Assembly: GCF_030209355.1 (NCBI RefSeq)
Contig: NZ_JARVSF010000006.1
Location: forward strand, 124,001 to 188,000
Origin: Pseudarthrobacter sp. fls2-241-R2A-127
Lineage (GTDB): Bacteria; Actinomycetota; Actinomycetes; Actinomycetales; Micrococcaceae
Length of the DNA: 64,000 nucleotides
Direction: 5' to 3'
In this document: in pieces, positions 11,345 through 20,752 of the stretch
How positions within the stretch are numbered: the first letter of the stretch is position 1
Layout: each line of letters opens with the position of its first letter
Translations under genes and position numbers: made by a program
Notes under the pieces: model-generated
What the model was told of the DNA's origin: nothing
Database searches by the model: none
What the model saw: the letters and a program-made list of their open reading frames with translations, nothing else

Positions 11345-11647
11345 GTGATTACTGAACACGCCCTCCTTCCGGTCCTGCCGGGCCGGGAAGCCGAATTTGA
11401 GGCTGCTTTCGGCCAGGCCAGGGCGATCATTGCCTCCATGCCGGGTTTCCGCACGTTATCGCTTTCCCGCTCCATGGAGCCACCGGGCACGTACCTGCTC
11501 CTCGTCGAATGGGAGACCCTGGAAGACCACACCGTTGGCTTCCGCGAATCCCCCGAGTACCAGCAATGGCGCCGGCTGCTGCACCACTTCTACCAGCCAT
11601 TTCCGGTCGTGGAACACTTCGTGGCAGTGTCCACGGCAGCACAGTGA
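11345..11647 (+). CDS. Antibiotic biosynthesis monooxygenase (ABM) domain protein
   Basis: A 100-residue ferredoxin-like-fold protein. The pattern of ABM-domain proteins is clear: ITEHALLPVLPGREAEFEAAFGQAR, PGFRTLSLSRS, YLLLVEWETLEDH, then a C-terminal HFYQPFPVVEHF. Such proteins are quinol or haem-type monooxygenases or uncharacterised stress proteins. I chose the GTG at 11345 on domain length; an in-frame ATG at 11282 would add 21 unrelated residues. No clear ribosome site is visible. A distant paralogue lies at 62483-62782. A strong terminator follows. Confidence 0.65.
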   Translation: MITEHALLPVLPGREAEFEAAFGQARAIIASMPGFRTLSLSRSMEPPGTYLLLVEWETLEDHTVGFRESPEYQQWRRLLHHFYQPFPVVEHFVAVSTAAQ

Positions 11648-11665
11648 AGAACGTTTAATTGGGGC

Positions 11666-11700
11666 AGCCCCCGCGCGAGTCTCGCTCCAGCGCGGGGGCT
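11666..11700 (+). terminator. Hairpin terminator after ABM-domain gene
   Basis: An 11-bp perfect stem (AGCCCCCGCGC / GCGCGGGGGCT) with a 13-base loop, 18 bases after the stop at 11647. It lies between convergent genes. The remaining bases to 11871 show nothing further. Confidence 0.75.
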
Positions 11701-11871
11701 TCCAGCGCTTCCTGCCGGGGAACTGACGTGGAAGCACTTAAGAAGTACCGGCCGGCAGCCGCAGTCGACGCTGGTCACGCCCCGCTTTAGCCAATCTTGA
11801 GCCAACCTTGAGCGGCACCCCGGCAAGGACCCACGGCGCCGCACGGCCGGCGTCGTCCGTTCGCGGTCCTG

Positions 11872-13485
11872 CTAGCTGCCGGGGGCTGCTGCCCGCTGCT
11901 GCCTCAGGATGTAGCGCTGCAGCTTTCCGGACGGCGTCTTGGGCAGGTCCTGCACGAAGTGGATACGGCGCGGATAGGCGTGTGCGGCGAACTGCGTCTT
12001 GACTGTGGCCTGGAGTTCGGCCACCAGGGCATCGCTGCCGGTGAACCCGTCAGCCAGGACAACGTAGGCTTCCAGGACTTCTCCGCGCAGTTCGTCCGGA
12101 GCGCCCACCACGGCACTTTCTGCCACTGCCGGATGCGTGGACAGGACGCTTTCCACCTCAAACGGACCAATCCGGTACCCGGCCATGATGATCACGTCAT
12201 CGTCCCGCGAGGAGAAGAAATAGAAGCCGTCCCGGTCCACCATGCCGGCGTCCCCCGTAAGGTACCAACGCCCGTCCTGGCTGAACCTTTCGGCGGTCTT
12301 CGCCGGTGCATCCTGATACCCCTTGAACCACATCATGGGGCTCTCCGCCACGTTGACGGCAACGCGGCCCAGTTCACCCGGCGCGGCCGGCTCGTCGGCG
12401 TTGTCCTTGAGGACCGCGCAACTCCAACCGGGCAGCGGCCGGCCCATGGAACCGGGCCGAAGCTCCGTCCTCACGTCGTCATGCCAGGCGTTGATGATCA
12501 TCATCCCGTGCTCGGTCTGTCCGTAGTGGTCCCGCACTGGAACGCCCAGCACCTCCCGGGCCCAGCTGATCACCTCGGGGGTCAGGGGCTCGCCTGCGGA
12601 CGATGCACGGCGAAGGTGGAAAGGGCCCGCTGCGGCGTCGGTTTTCGCGCGCATGGTGCGGTACACCGTGGGAGCAGCGGCGAAGTTGGTGACGGAGAAC
12701 GCCTCCAGCACTTTGAAGCTGAGTTCCGGGGAGAACCCGGGGCGCAGCAGGAGGTTCCGCCGTCCTGCCGCCAGAGGGCCGAGGATCCCGTAGTACAGGC
12801 CGTACGCCCAGCCGGGGTCTGCCGCGTTCCAGAAGACGTCCTCAGCACTGACGTCAAGGCCCAGTTCGACGTACTGGCGGAAAGCCGCCAACGCACGGAC
12901 CGGTACCGGGACACCCTTGGGAACGCCCGTGGTCCCGGACGTAAAGATCAGCACCAGGGCGCCGTCACCTCCCACCGCCTCGGCCGGGATCCCTGCCTGC
13001 TGCCGGGCCAGGAGAGGCGCGAGCGCCAAGTCCGGCTGGGCGGCTTCCTCACCGGCAACCACGACGGCGGCCCCGGTTTCCTGGATCTTTGCCCGCTGGT
13101 CCGCATCGGTGATCACCGCCTTGGCGCCGGAGGCGGTGAGGCGCAGTTCGATGGCAGGCCAGGCGAACGCCGTGAACAGCGGCACGTGCACGGCGCCGCG
13201 CCGCCAGATGGCCAGGAGCATGACCACCAGGTCTGCAGATTTTCCCATCAGGGTGGCCACGGCGTCTCCAGGCCCGATCCCCAGTTCCGCCAGGGCCGCG
13301 GCTCCCCGTTCCGACCGCTCCCGCAACTGGCCATACGTGATGTCCTCCGCGGACAGGTCGGCCGCGACCACCGTGAAGGCAACGCCGCCTGGATCGTGGC
13401 TGTCGCACAGGAGCTCGGCCGCGCAGGCATCGGCCGCACCGTATGTGGCAAGAAGGGCATCAACGGGTGGAACCGGACGGGACAT
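11872..13485 (-). CDS. AMP-forming acyl-CoA synthetase (acetyl-CoA synthetase-like)
   Basis: A 537-residue ANL-superfamily ligase that activates a carboxylate with ATP and CoA. Motifs in order: the P-loop-like LIFTSGTTGVPKGV, the DHYGQTEHG adenylate-binding segment, YLTGDAG, the hinge FFSSRDDDVIIMAGYRIGPFEVE, and the catalytic Lys near the C-terminus in PKTPSGKLQRY. The start at 13485 is backed by AAAGGAGAACG; the longer frame to 13545 is not needed. The specific acid is not predictable. It is monocistronic and convergent with the ABM-domain gene. Confidence 0.85.
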   Translation of the reverse strand: MSRPVPPVDALLATYGAADACAAELLCDSHDPGGVAFTVVAADLSAEDITYGQLRERSERGAAALAELGIGPGDAVATLMGKSADLVVMLLAIWRRGAVHVPLFTAFAWPAIELRLTASGAKAVITDADQRAKIQETGAAVVVAGEEAAQPDLALAPLLARQQAGIPAEAVGGDGALVLIFTSGTTGVPKGVPVPVRALAAFRQYVELGLDVSAEDVFWNAADPGWAYGLYYGILGPLAAGRRNLLLRPGFSPELSFKVLEAFSVTNFAAAPTVYRTMRAKTDAAAGPFHLRRASSAGEPLTPEVISWAREVLGVPVRDHYGQTEHGMMIINAWHDDVRTELRPGSMGRPLPGWSCAVLKDNADEPAAPGELGRVAVNVAESPMMWFKGYQDAPAKTAERFSQDGRWYLTGDAGMVDRDGFYFFSSRDDDVIIMAGYRIGPFEVESVLSTHPAVAESAVVGAPDELRGEVLEAYVVLADGFTGSDALVAELQATVKTQFAAHAYPRRIHFVQDLPKTPSGKLQRYILRQQRAAAPGS

Positions 13486-13601
13486 TCGTTCTCCTTTGAA
13501 CAACAGCACCTTGAAGCACCGGCATTTGTAAGACGGTGGAATCAACCTACTCCACTGAGATCGCCGTCACATGCTGTGCCCTGCTGTCATGCGCCGACAG
13601 G

Positions 13602-14261
13602 TCAGCCCCTGGCGCCGGGCGGCCGGATGATCCGCCGCTGGGTGGCGGCAGCGATTGCGGCAGTGCGGTTATCCACGCCGAGCTTGCCGTAGATGTGCAC
13701 CAGGTGCGTCTTCACCGTGGCCTCCGAGATGAAGACCTGCCTGGCGATAGCACGGTTGGACAGGCCGGTGGCCAACAGTTCCAGCAACTGGACTTCCCGC
13801 GGTGTCAGCGACGTTCCCGGGTTGCTGATCCGGTCCATCAGCAGAGCGGCCGCCCGCGGTGCCAGGGCAGTGCCGCCCGCCGCGGCCTGCAGGACCGCCT
13901 GACGCAGCTGTTCCGGCGGGGCGTCCTTCAACATGTACCCGCTGGCGCCGGCTTCGACGGCTGCCAGGATATCCGCATCGGTGTCGTAGGTGGTGAGGAT
14001 AAGCACCGGCGGAGCTGGTTGAAGCTTCCGGATCTCGGCGGTGGCCGTGACGCCGTCCATCCCGTCCCCCATTTGCAGGTCCATGAGCACCACATCCGGC
14101 ACCTCGCCCAGCGCCGTCAGCCGTGCGAGTTCGTGCAGAGCGGCCCTGCCGTCGGAAGCTTCGGCGGCAATGGCAATGCCCTCAAAGCCGGTCAGCATGG
14201 CCCGCAGGCCGGCGCGCACCACCGGGTGGTCATCCACCAACAGGACCCGTACTTCGCTCAC
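13602..14261 (-). CDS. NarL/LuxR-family response regulator
   Basis: A 219-residue two-component regulator. The receiver domain has the acidic pair DD (residues 10-11), phospho-acceptor D61 in VVLMDLQMG, and the K in GYMLKDAPP. The C-terminal LuxR HTH runs from LTPREVQLLELLATGLSNRAIA to ATVKTHLVHIYGKLGV. It overlaps the stop of the upstream histidine kinase by four bases (ATGA), so the two form a co-translated pair. The divergent ABC exporter 15736-17566 is the likely target. Confidence 0.92.
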   Translation of the reverse strand: MSEVRVLLVDDHPVVRAGLRAMLTGFEGIAIAAEASDGRAALHELARLTALGEVPDVVLMDLQMGDGMDGVTATAEIRKLQPAPPVLILTTYDTDADILAAVEAGASGYMLKDAPPEQLRQAVLQAAAGGTALAPRAAALLMDRISNPGTSLTPREVQLLELLATGLSNRAIARQVFISEATVKTHLVHIYGKLGVDNRTAAIAAATQRRIIRPPGARG

Positions 14262-15568
14262 TTTTCCTCCAGGGGCAGCCGGATGGCCACCACTGTCCCC
14301 TCACCCGGGGCGGACTCCACCGCCAGGGAGCCGTTCAACGCCGCAACGCGCTCCCGCAGCGAGCGCAGCCCGAACCCGCTGCCGTCCGCCGAGTCCGCCG
14401 CACCTGCCGCAGCCGCCGGGTCAAAGCCCGTGCCGTCGTCGTACACGTCCATGGTTACCTCGGTGTCCAGGAAGGCAAGGGTGACGACGGCGTTCGCGGC
14501 CCGGGCGTGGTCGCGGACGTTGGCGAGGCTCGCCTGCGCCGCCCGCAGCAGGGCCACGCGCACGGGCTGGGGCAGATCCTGCGGCCCGCCGTCCACCTCC
14601 AGCCGGCACCGCAGCGCAAGCCCCGCGGCGGCGGCGCCGGTCTCCGTAGTCCCGCACAGCCGGCGCAAGGCCTCCACCAGCGTGGTCCCCTCAAGGTGGG
14701 GCGAGGACAACCCGCGCACAAAGCTGCGGGCCTCGGCGAGGTTGTCCGCCGCGGTCTGCTGCACCAGCGCCAGCCGGGCGGCTGCCGTCGGTGTGTCACT
14801 GTCCGCCAGCGACTGCTCGGCGGCCCGCCCCAGGAGCACGATGCTGGAGAGCCCCTGCGCCAGGGTGTCGTGGATTTCCCGGGCCAGCCGCTCCCGCTCC
14901 GCCAGCACCCCGGACTGGTGCTGGGAGCGGGAGAGTTCCTCCCGGGTGCGGCGCAGCTCATCCGCCGCGCGCCGCTGGTTTTCGGCTTCCCGGTAGAGGG
15001 CCGCGTAGGCGAGGCCGGTGATCACGGCGAAGATGGCACCCAGGACGGGTCCGACGACGGCGGCCGCGTGCGGGGCCGGGGCTCCGCTCGCGGCCCACTG
15101 GGAGGCGATCACCGCCACGGTCATCAGGCTGATAGTCAGCAGCGCCGCGCGCCGCGGCAGCAGGTGCAGGTGCAGGAAGAAGATGGGGAAGGCCAGCCAG
15201 GCGAAGTCGGCGCTGCCGGCCAGCAGTGCCGCCCACAGGGCCGTGACGAGGCCCAGCCACAGCAGGCCGTAGCGGCGGGGGTTGAAGCCGATCCGGGCTT
15301 CCGCGTGCCGCTTTTCCAGGACGGTCCCCGCCAGGTAGATGGCGGCGAGGACGACGGCGGCGCCCGCCCAGACCCAGCGCAGCGGCCCACCGGCCGTCAG
15401 CATCCGCAGCAGTCCGACGGCCAGCAGCACGGCAAACCCTGCGTGCAAGGTGACGCGCAGGACCGTCAGGATGGCGGCCGAGGATGCATTTTCCAAAGCT
15501 TCCAGTGGCCCCCTGGCCGGTGCGGCGCCGGTTTTCTCCGGGGACGGCGGCAGGGGCGTGGCAGGCAT
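14258..15568 (-). CDS. Sensor histidine kinase (HisKA_3 / NarL-partner type)
   Basis: A 436-residue membrane kinase. Residues about 35-195 contain five or six hydrophobic segments with no large extracellular domain, which suggests intramembrane sensing. H233 in ERLAREIHDTLAQGL is the phosphorylated histidine, and the C-terminus is an HATPase domain (DDGTGFD, GFGLRSLRERV). It is co-translated with the response regulator. This kinase/regulator/ABC arrangement resembles actinobacterial drug- or envelope-stress modules, by context only. Confidence 0.9.
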   Translation of the reverse strand: MPATPLPPSPEKTGAAPARGPLEALENASSAAILTVLRVTLHAGFAVLLAVGLLRMLTAGGPLRWVWAGAAVVLAAIYLAGTVLEKRHAEARIGFNPRRYGLLWLGLVTALWAALLAGSADFAWLAFPIFFLHLHLLPRRAALLTISLMTVAVIASQWAASGAPAPHAAAVVGPVLGAIFAVITGLAYAALYREAENQRRAADELRRTREELSRSQHQSGVLAERERLAREIHDTLAQGLSSIVLLGRAAEQSLADSDTPTAAARLALVQQTAADNLAEARSFVRGLSSPHLEGTTLVEALRRLCGTTETGAAAAGLALRCRLEVDGGPQDLPQPVRVALLRAAQASLANVRDHARAANAVVTLAFLDTEVTMDVYDDGTGFDPAAAAGAADSADGSGFGLRSLRERVAALNGSLAVESAPGEGTVVAIRLPLEEK

Positions 15569-15735
15569 TTCATCAGCTTATGCCGGGACCGCAGGCAGCG
15601 GATCAACCGAAAGGTTGACTGCGGCCTCAACCGTTCCATTCCTGCCAATCAACCGTCCCCGCGATGCCGCCGCGCACTGCCGCCGGGAGAGTGGAAGGAC
15701 CAAGAGAATCCACCCCTGCTGAGAGAAGAAACAAC

Positions 15736-16839
15736 GTGTTCCTGGCAATCCGCGATATCCGCTTCGCCAAAGGCCGGTTCGCCATGATGGGCGGCGTCGT
15801 AGCCCTGATCACCCTGCTGCTGGTCATGCTGTCCGGCCTGACGGCGGGCCTCGCCGAGCAATCCACATCTGCCATCGGCAAGCTCGGTGCCTCCGCCGCG
15901 AAGCCGGTGGATGCCATCGCGTTCGGCGCCCCCGGAGCCGGCACACCCAAGGCGTCCTATACGGAAAGCTCCGTGACGGCCGGCCAGGTGGACCGGTGGA
16001 AGAACCAACCCGGCGTCCAGTCCGCCGAGCCGCTGGGGATCACCCAGACCCGGGCGCTGGCTGCCGGCGGCGCAGGCACGGCGAACGTCGCCGTTTTCGG
16101 CGTCCCGGCGGGCAGCCTGCTGGCGCCGGTTGAGGTCTCCGCCGGGACGGCGGTGCTGGGCTCTTCGACTGCGGAAGCGCTGTCCGTTGGCCAAGGGGAC
16201 AAAGTGTCTGTGGGCGGCGTGGAACTGGGCGTCGCCGCCGTGGTGCCGGACCAGTGGTACGCGCACACCAGCGTGGTGTGGACGGCGCTGCCGGCGTGGG
16301 CAAAGGTGGCGCACGTGTCCGACCGGGACCAGCTGGCCACCGTCGTAGCCGTCACCTACACGGACAGGGCCACGGTGGATGGGGCTGCGGCCAACGCGGC
16401 GGCCCGGACGGTCAGCGAATCCCGGGCCGGATCATTCCAGGCGCTGGGCTCCTTCAAGAGCGAAAACGGGTCCTTGACCCTGATGCAGGCCTTCCTGTAC
16501 GGGATCTCCTCGCTGGTGATCGTGGCCTTCCTGACGGTCTGGACCATCCAGCGGACCCGCGACATCGCCGTGCTGAAAGCCATGGGCGCCCCGGGCTCCT
16601 ACATCCTCCGCGATGCCATGACCCAGGCGGCCATCGTCCTCGTGGCAGGGGCCGCCGCCGGCGGAGCAGTGGGCGTTGCCGCCGGGTTCTTCGCCGCCAA
16701 GGTGGCCCCGTTCCAACTGAACGCGGCCACCACGGTGCTTCCCGTCGTCGGGATCATTGCCCTGGGCCTGGCCGGCGCCGCACTCGCCGTCCGCCGCGTC
16801 ACCAAGGTCGATGCGCTCCTGGCGCTCGGCGGCAACTAA
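15736..16839 (+). CDS. ABC transporter permease, FtsX/MacB type
   Basis: A 367-residue permease with the MacB-FtsX layout: one N-terminal TM (ALITLLLVMLSGLTAG), a periplasmic-type extracellular domain of about 220 residues, then three C-terminal TMs with TIQRTRDIAVLKAMGAPGSYILRD between the first and second. That stretch is the FtsX-domain signature. The GTG at 15736 is preferred because the conserved NVFLAIRDIRFAKGRF start follows it and GAGAGAAG precedes it; the frame to 15664 is an extension. It is paired with the ATPase 28 bp downstream and is probably an exporter or efflux component controlled by the divergent two-component system. Confidence 0.87.
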   Translation: MFLAIRDIRFAKGRFAMMGGVVALITLLLVMLSGLTAGLAEQSTSAIGKLGASAAKPVDAIAFGAPGAGTPKASYTESSVTAGQVDRWKNQPGVQSAEPLGITQTRALAAGGAGTANVAVFGVPAGSLLAPVEVSAGTAVLGSSTAEALSVGQGDKVSVGGVELGVAAVVPDQWYAHTSVVWTALPAWAKVAHVSDRDQLATVVAVTYTDRATVDGAAANAAARTVSESRAGSFQALGSFKSENGSLTLMQAFLYGISSLVIVAFLTVWTIQRTRDIAVLKAMGAPGSYILRDAMTQAAIVLVAGAAAGGAVGVAAGFFAAKVAPFQLNAATTVLPVVGIIALGLAGAALAVRRVTKVDALLALGGN

Positions 16840-16867
16840 CCCATCCCCCTCCTGAAAGGAACCCCCA

Positions 16868-17566
16868 ATGTCCCCCTCCGCTCCACTGAGCCTGGTCAAC
16901 GTCACCCTCGAATACCCCGACGGCGGCGGGACCACCACCGCCCTGGACCAGGTCAACCTGACCGCCACGGCCGGGCAGCTGGTCTCGCTGGTGGGCCCCT
17001 CCGGCTCCGGCAAGTCCAGCCTCCTTGCCACCGCTGCCACCCTGGTCCGCCCCACCCGCGGGCAGGTCATCATTGACGGCACGGACACGGACGGCCTCAA
17101 GGACCGGGAACTCACCGCCCTGCGCCGGGAGAAGGTGGGCATCATCTTCCAACAGCCCAACCTGCTGGCATCACTCACGGCCGCCGAGCAGCTCATCATC
17201 AGCGACCACCTGCGGGGCAGGTCCGCCAAGGCGGCCCGGGCAAAGGCTGCGGAACTGCTGGACGTCGTCGGGCTCGGTGGCAGCGCCCGAAAACTGCCGC
17301 ACCAGCTCTCCGGTGGCCAGCGCCAGCGGGTGAACATTGCCCGGGCACTCATGGGCAATCCAAAAGTGCTGCTGGTGGACGAGCCGACCGCCGCCCTGGA
17401 CCACGAACGCAGCGCCTCGATCATCGGGCTGCTGCGCCAGGTGACCACCGAGTTCGGGGTTGCCACCGTGATGGTAACCCACGACACCGAGTTCGTCCCG
17501 CTGACGGACCTGGTGGCCACCATGCGTGACGGCAGGCTCACAACGCCCGTGCTGGCGGAAGCCTGA
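16868..17566 (+). CDS. ABC transporter ATP-binding protein, LolD/MacB type
   Basis: A 232-residue ATPase with Walker A GPSGSGKS (residues 43-50), Q-loop IIFQQPNLL, signature LSGGQRQR, Walker B VLLVDEPTAALD and switch His in VTHD. It energises the FtsX-type permease immediately upstream. AAAGGA precedes the ATG. A strong hairpin terminator follows, which closes the two-gene unit. Confidence 0.93.
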   Translation: MSPSAPLSLVNVTLEYPDGGGTTTALDQVNLTATAGQLVSLVGPSGSGKSSLLATAATLVRPTRGQVIIDGTDTDGLKDRELTALRREKVGIIFQQPNLLASLTAAEQLIISDHLRGRSAKAARAKAAELLDVVGLGGSARKLPHQLSGGQRQRVNIARALMGNPKVLLVDEPTAALDHERSASIIGLLRQVTTEFGVATVMVTHDTEFVPLTDLVATMRDGRLTTPVLAEA

Positions 17567-17585
17567 ACCCAGGCCTCAACGCGGG

Positions 17586-17614
17586 TGGCCCCGGCGGGAT
17601 CACCGCCGGGGCCA
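17586..17614 (+). terminator. Hairpin terminator between ABC exporter and sialidase
   Basis: Perfect 12-bp stem (TGGCCCCGGCGG and its complement) with a five-base loop, 19 bases after the ATPase stop. It lies between convergent genes and could serve both directions. Confidence 0.78.
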
Positions 17615-17646
17615 TCCACGTCAATGCTGCACTTTGGGCAGCCGGG

Positions 17647-20602
17647 CTAGCCCTTCGGGGTCACCTGGAGCCGGTCGAACGAGACCTGCTTGCCGTCCTT
17701 GTCCAGCACCACCACGTCATCGCGGCCGTTTTGCACGCCGGCGGGCAGGATGAATTCCACCGTGTTGTCCGTGGTGGGGAAGATCCAGCCGATCCGGTCG
17801 CTGCGCTTGTTCAGGTAGACGTAATACCACTGGCCGTAGTCGAGTCCGGCGAGGACCACTTTTTGGCCGTTGCGGTACTTGTCCGCGGTGCCGAGGTCGA
17901 ACGGTGCAACCTGCCCATCCAGGTCCTGCACCGCAAGCGCGGGGACCAGGTCCGGCTGCACAGGCTGCACAGCCAATTGGATGGCACCGCCGGTCACCGA
18001 GACGGACACGCCTTTGGCACCGTTGTTTGCCGTGGCCGCGAACCTGACCGGTTCAAGCTTCCCGGCCGCGACGTCCGCAGCGGTCAGGCTGTGCGTGCGG
18101 GTGGCGGCCAGGGTGGCGCCCGCCGCCAGGTGTGGTGCCGCGATGCCGGCATCCGGCGCATCCACAGCGTCCAGCGATACGTTTCCTGCGTTGCCCAGGG
18201 TGTAGGTGTAGGTGACGGTGTCGCCGACAGAGGCGTATCGGTCACCATCCACGTCCGTCCATTCTGCCGCGACGGTACCGTCAAGCCGGGCATCACGGAC
18301 CTTGAGGTCCACTTCCCCGCCGTTCACGGCATAGGTCCGCGTGGTCTGGCCGGCCGCACTGACGTCCCATGCGGTATCCGGGACAAAGAACCCTTGGTCC
18401 GCTTCGGCTGCCGTCACAGTGTGCCGGGGCGTCGCACAGGTGTAGGCCTGTCCCGCAGGGAGGACGCTGTAGCGGCAGTTGCCCGGCCCCTCGGGAAGGA
18501 ATGGGCTGAAGTTGCCGGCGGTGGGGACCACTTTTTCCACCAGCGGGCTGCTGTTGGTGACATCAAATTTGTAGGGGAACGCCTCGCCTGCAGTGTACGG
18601 CTGGGTGGTGAGGTCGCGGCCGGCGTCGTTGCGGCTGCCTGCGATGCCGGCGGACACCAGCCCGTCCCGCAGCGGCACCGCGGCCCCGCTGTTAGCAACG
18701 GTCTTGGTGAGCGTCGGCGTCGCGCTGGCCGTGATGCTGAACGTTGCCTCGGGGACGAAGTAGCCGCGGTCGATGTCCTGCGCAGTCAGCGTGTGCTTGG
18801 CCGTGGTGCAGTTGTAGGAGGCGCCGGCGGCCAGGTTGTTGTACCGGCAGTTGGGGGCCGACGGCGGCAGGAACCCGGCATCGAAGTTCCCCGAGACCGG
18901 CACCGAGTTGGCCGTCACGTTCGCCGTGCTTTTGACGGTGAAGGTGTACCCCAGCACGTCGCCGGCTTTGTAGGGGTTGGCGGCCACGTCCCGGGCGGGT
19001 GCGGTTCCCGTGATGGTGAGGCCCACCTGCGGCGCCACCGGCACGGTGGCGGTGAACGTGAACTGCGAGACCCGGCCGTCCGCCGTCGTAAGCGCCGCGT
19101 TGAGGCTCTGCGGCCCGCTGGCCGTGGCCGCCGCTGTCAGGGAGACGTTGACGGTAACTGAGGCGCCGGGGGCGACGTCGGGCACGGGCACCGTGGTGGC
19201 GGACCAGCCGGCGGGGGTGTAGACGGTGGCGGTGGCTCCTGACAGGGTGGCGGGTTCCTGGTTGGTGACCGTGACCGCCACCTGCTGGGTGGCACCGGGT
19301 GCCGTGGTGACGGCGGGGACGGACAGGGGTGCGCAGGCGTAGTTGAGCCAGGCGTCGTCGAAGGTGGAGAACTGCATGTTGTCCGTGTAGTTCCCCTCGT
19401 AAAGGACGCCGAACCTGCCATCCTCCAGCCGGGTCACGGTGGAGTAGGCGGAGAACCCGGGACGGATGGTGCGCACCCCGGGCCAGGTTGCGCCGTCGTC
19501 GCACGAGACCCGGGCGGAGACGTTCTCGCGCGCGGTCTTGGAGTTTGCGTTGGTGAAGACCAGTTTCCTGGCGTCCGCCGAGCCCTGGGCGGCGTTGGGG
19601 AACATGCGGGCGATGGAACCGTTGTTGGCCGGATCCGGCAGCTCCGTGTCCTGGGTGACGGGACCGTAGGTGGCCCCCGCCGTCGCTGGAAACCGCAACC
19701 TTCCGGTAGCCCTGGTTGGCGTTGTCCCTTGAGTTCAGCAGGACCCTGCCGTCGGAGAGCTCAACGGTCTTGTTCTCATCCATCCGGTCGCCCAGGTTGG
19801 CGCCCTTGTGCCAGGTGGCACCGTGATCGTCCGAGTAGACGCTGTACGCCTGGATCTTGTTCGTGCCATCGGCCTGACGGACGTCACCGGCGTACTGCTG
19901 GATCAGCCGGCCCTTGTACTGGCCGTACTTGAGCTGGATGCCTTCGCCGGAGGAAGCGAAGTTGGACCTTACATCACCCGCAGCCGGGTTGGTGGTGCTG
20001 GTGCCCGGCTTGGTGACGTTGGTGATGAGTCGAGGCCGGCCCCACGTGAGGCCGCCGTCGGAGGATTCGATCACGGCGGAGGAGATGACGTTGCGGTCCG
20101 CGTCATCATTGCCGAACTGGCTGCCGCCAAAGCCTTGGTCCTTGGAGTAGACGAAGAACGCGAAGACCTTGCCTGCCTCCGCGTCGTAGACGTAGGAGGG
20201 ATCGCTGTAGCCGTATTTCGTCGCACTGGCGTCAGCCACGTGGCCTGCGGCAATCACCTGCACCGGCCCCCACGTGCGCCCGCCGTCGGTGCTGCGCCGC
20301 TGGACGATCGAGTTGGGGTTGGGTGCGTCCGCGGAGCTCCCCGGCCGCCCGTCCCAGGCTGCCAGGACCACACCGTTGCCGAGGTAGGTCAGCGCCGGGA
20401 TGCGGTAGAAGAAGTTGTCCGCGGTGCGGTCTGCCCCCAGGTTGACCTCCTGGAAGTTTCCGGGCGGGTTGGTTGGGCTGTTGGAAGGAATGGGCGCGGC
20501 CTGCGCCGCAACGCCTCCGGCAAGCAGTGCCAGGGCAAGGGCAGCTGCTCCGGCGGTTCTGCACAGTGTCAGGGGTGTGCTGTGTCTCTGGGAATGTGGC
20601 AA
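17647..20602 (-). pseudogene. nanH: Secreted exo-sialidase, frameshifted (full length would be 984 aa)
   Basis: Two overlapping frames join into one sialidase. The N-terminal part has a signal peptide (hydrophobic AGAAALALALLAGGVAAQA), the FYRIP motif, and Asp boxes RSTDGGRTWG, ESSDGGLTWG and SDDHGATWH. It shifts frame after VAVSSDGG at the C5 run 19674-19678. Removing one base continues as ATYGPV into SCDDGATWPG, two beta-rich repeat domains of NEW3/DUF11 type, and a C-terminal domain ending DKDGKQVSFDRLQVTPKG. The corrected length is a whole number of codons. I take TTG at 20602, with AGAAAGGTCAG upstream. It may be a sequencing error rather than a dead gene. Confidence 0.8.
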
Positions 20603-20686
20603 AGGGACTGACCTTTCTGGATGCCGCGGCAGTGCGGCTCTCGGCAGGGCGTCACCGTCGGGGACCATCAAAACATTGTTCCCACT

Positions 20687-20701
20687 ACGTACAACGTCCT
20701 A
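20687..20701 (-). promoter_or_regulatory. Candidate sialic-acid regulon operator between the two sialidases
   Basis: On the minus strand it reads TAGGACGTTGTACGT. It matches the element at 23455 at 11 of 15 positions and shares GGACRT with the one at 34771. It lies between the divergent sialidase starts at 20602 and 20753, and is inferred to be a site for the GntR/FCD regulator. Confidence 0.4.
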
Positions 20702-20718
20702 CCAATGTAATGTGCCGG

Positions 20719-20752
20719 CTGTCACAAAGCCAGAGGCGGCTATGCTGTAGAT
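20719..20752 (+). promoter_or_regulatory. Probable leaderless promoter of the signal-less sialidase
   Basis: A -10 hexamer TATGCT (20741-20746) ends six bases before the GTG start, and CTGTCA (20719-20724) fits a -35 at 16-bp spacing. No ribosome site precedes the GTG. Together these suggest transcription starting at or next to the start codon. Confidence 0.5.

Noticed and set aside
16432..17619. 395-residue open frame antisense to the ABC exporter genes
   Set aside because: It lies opposite two well-supported ABC genes, has biased low-complexity composition and no recognisable domain; a GC-codon shadow.
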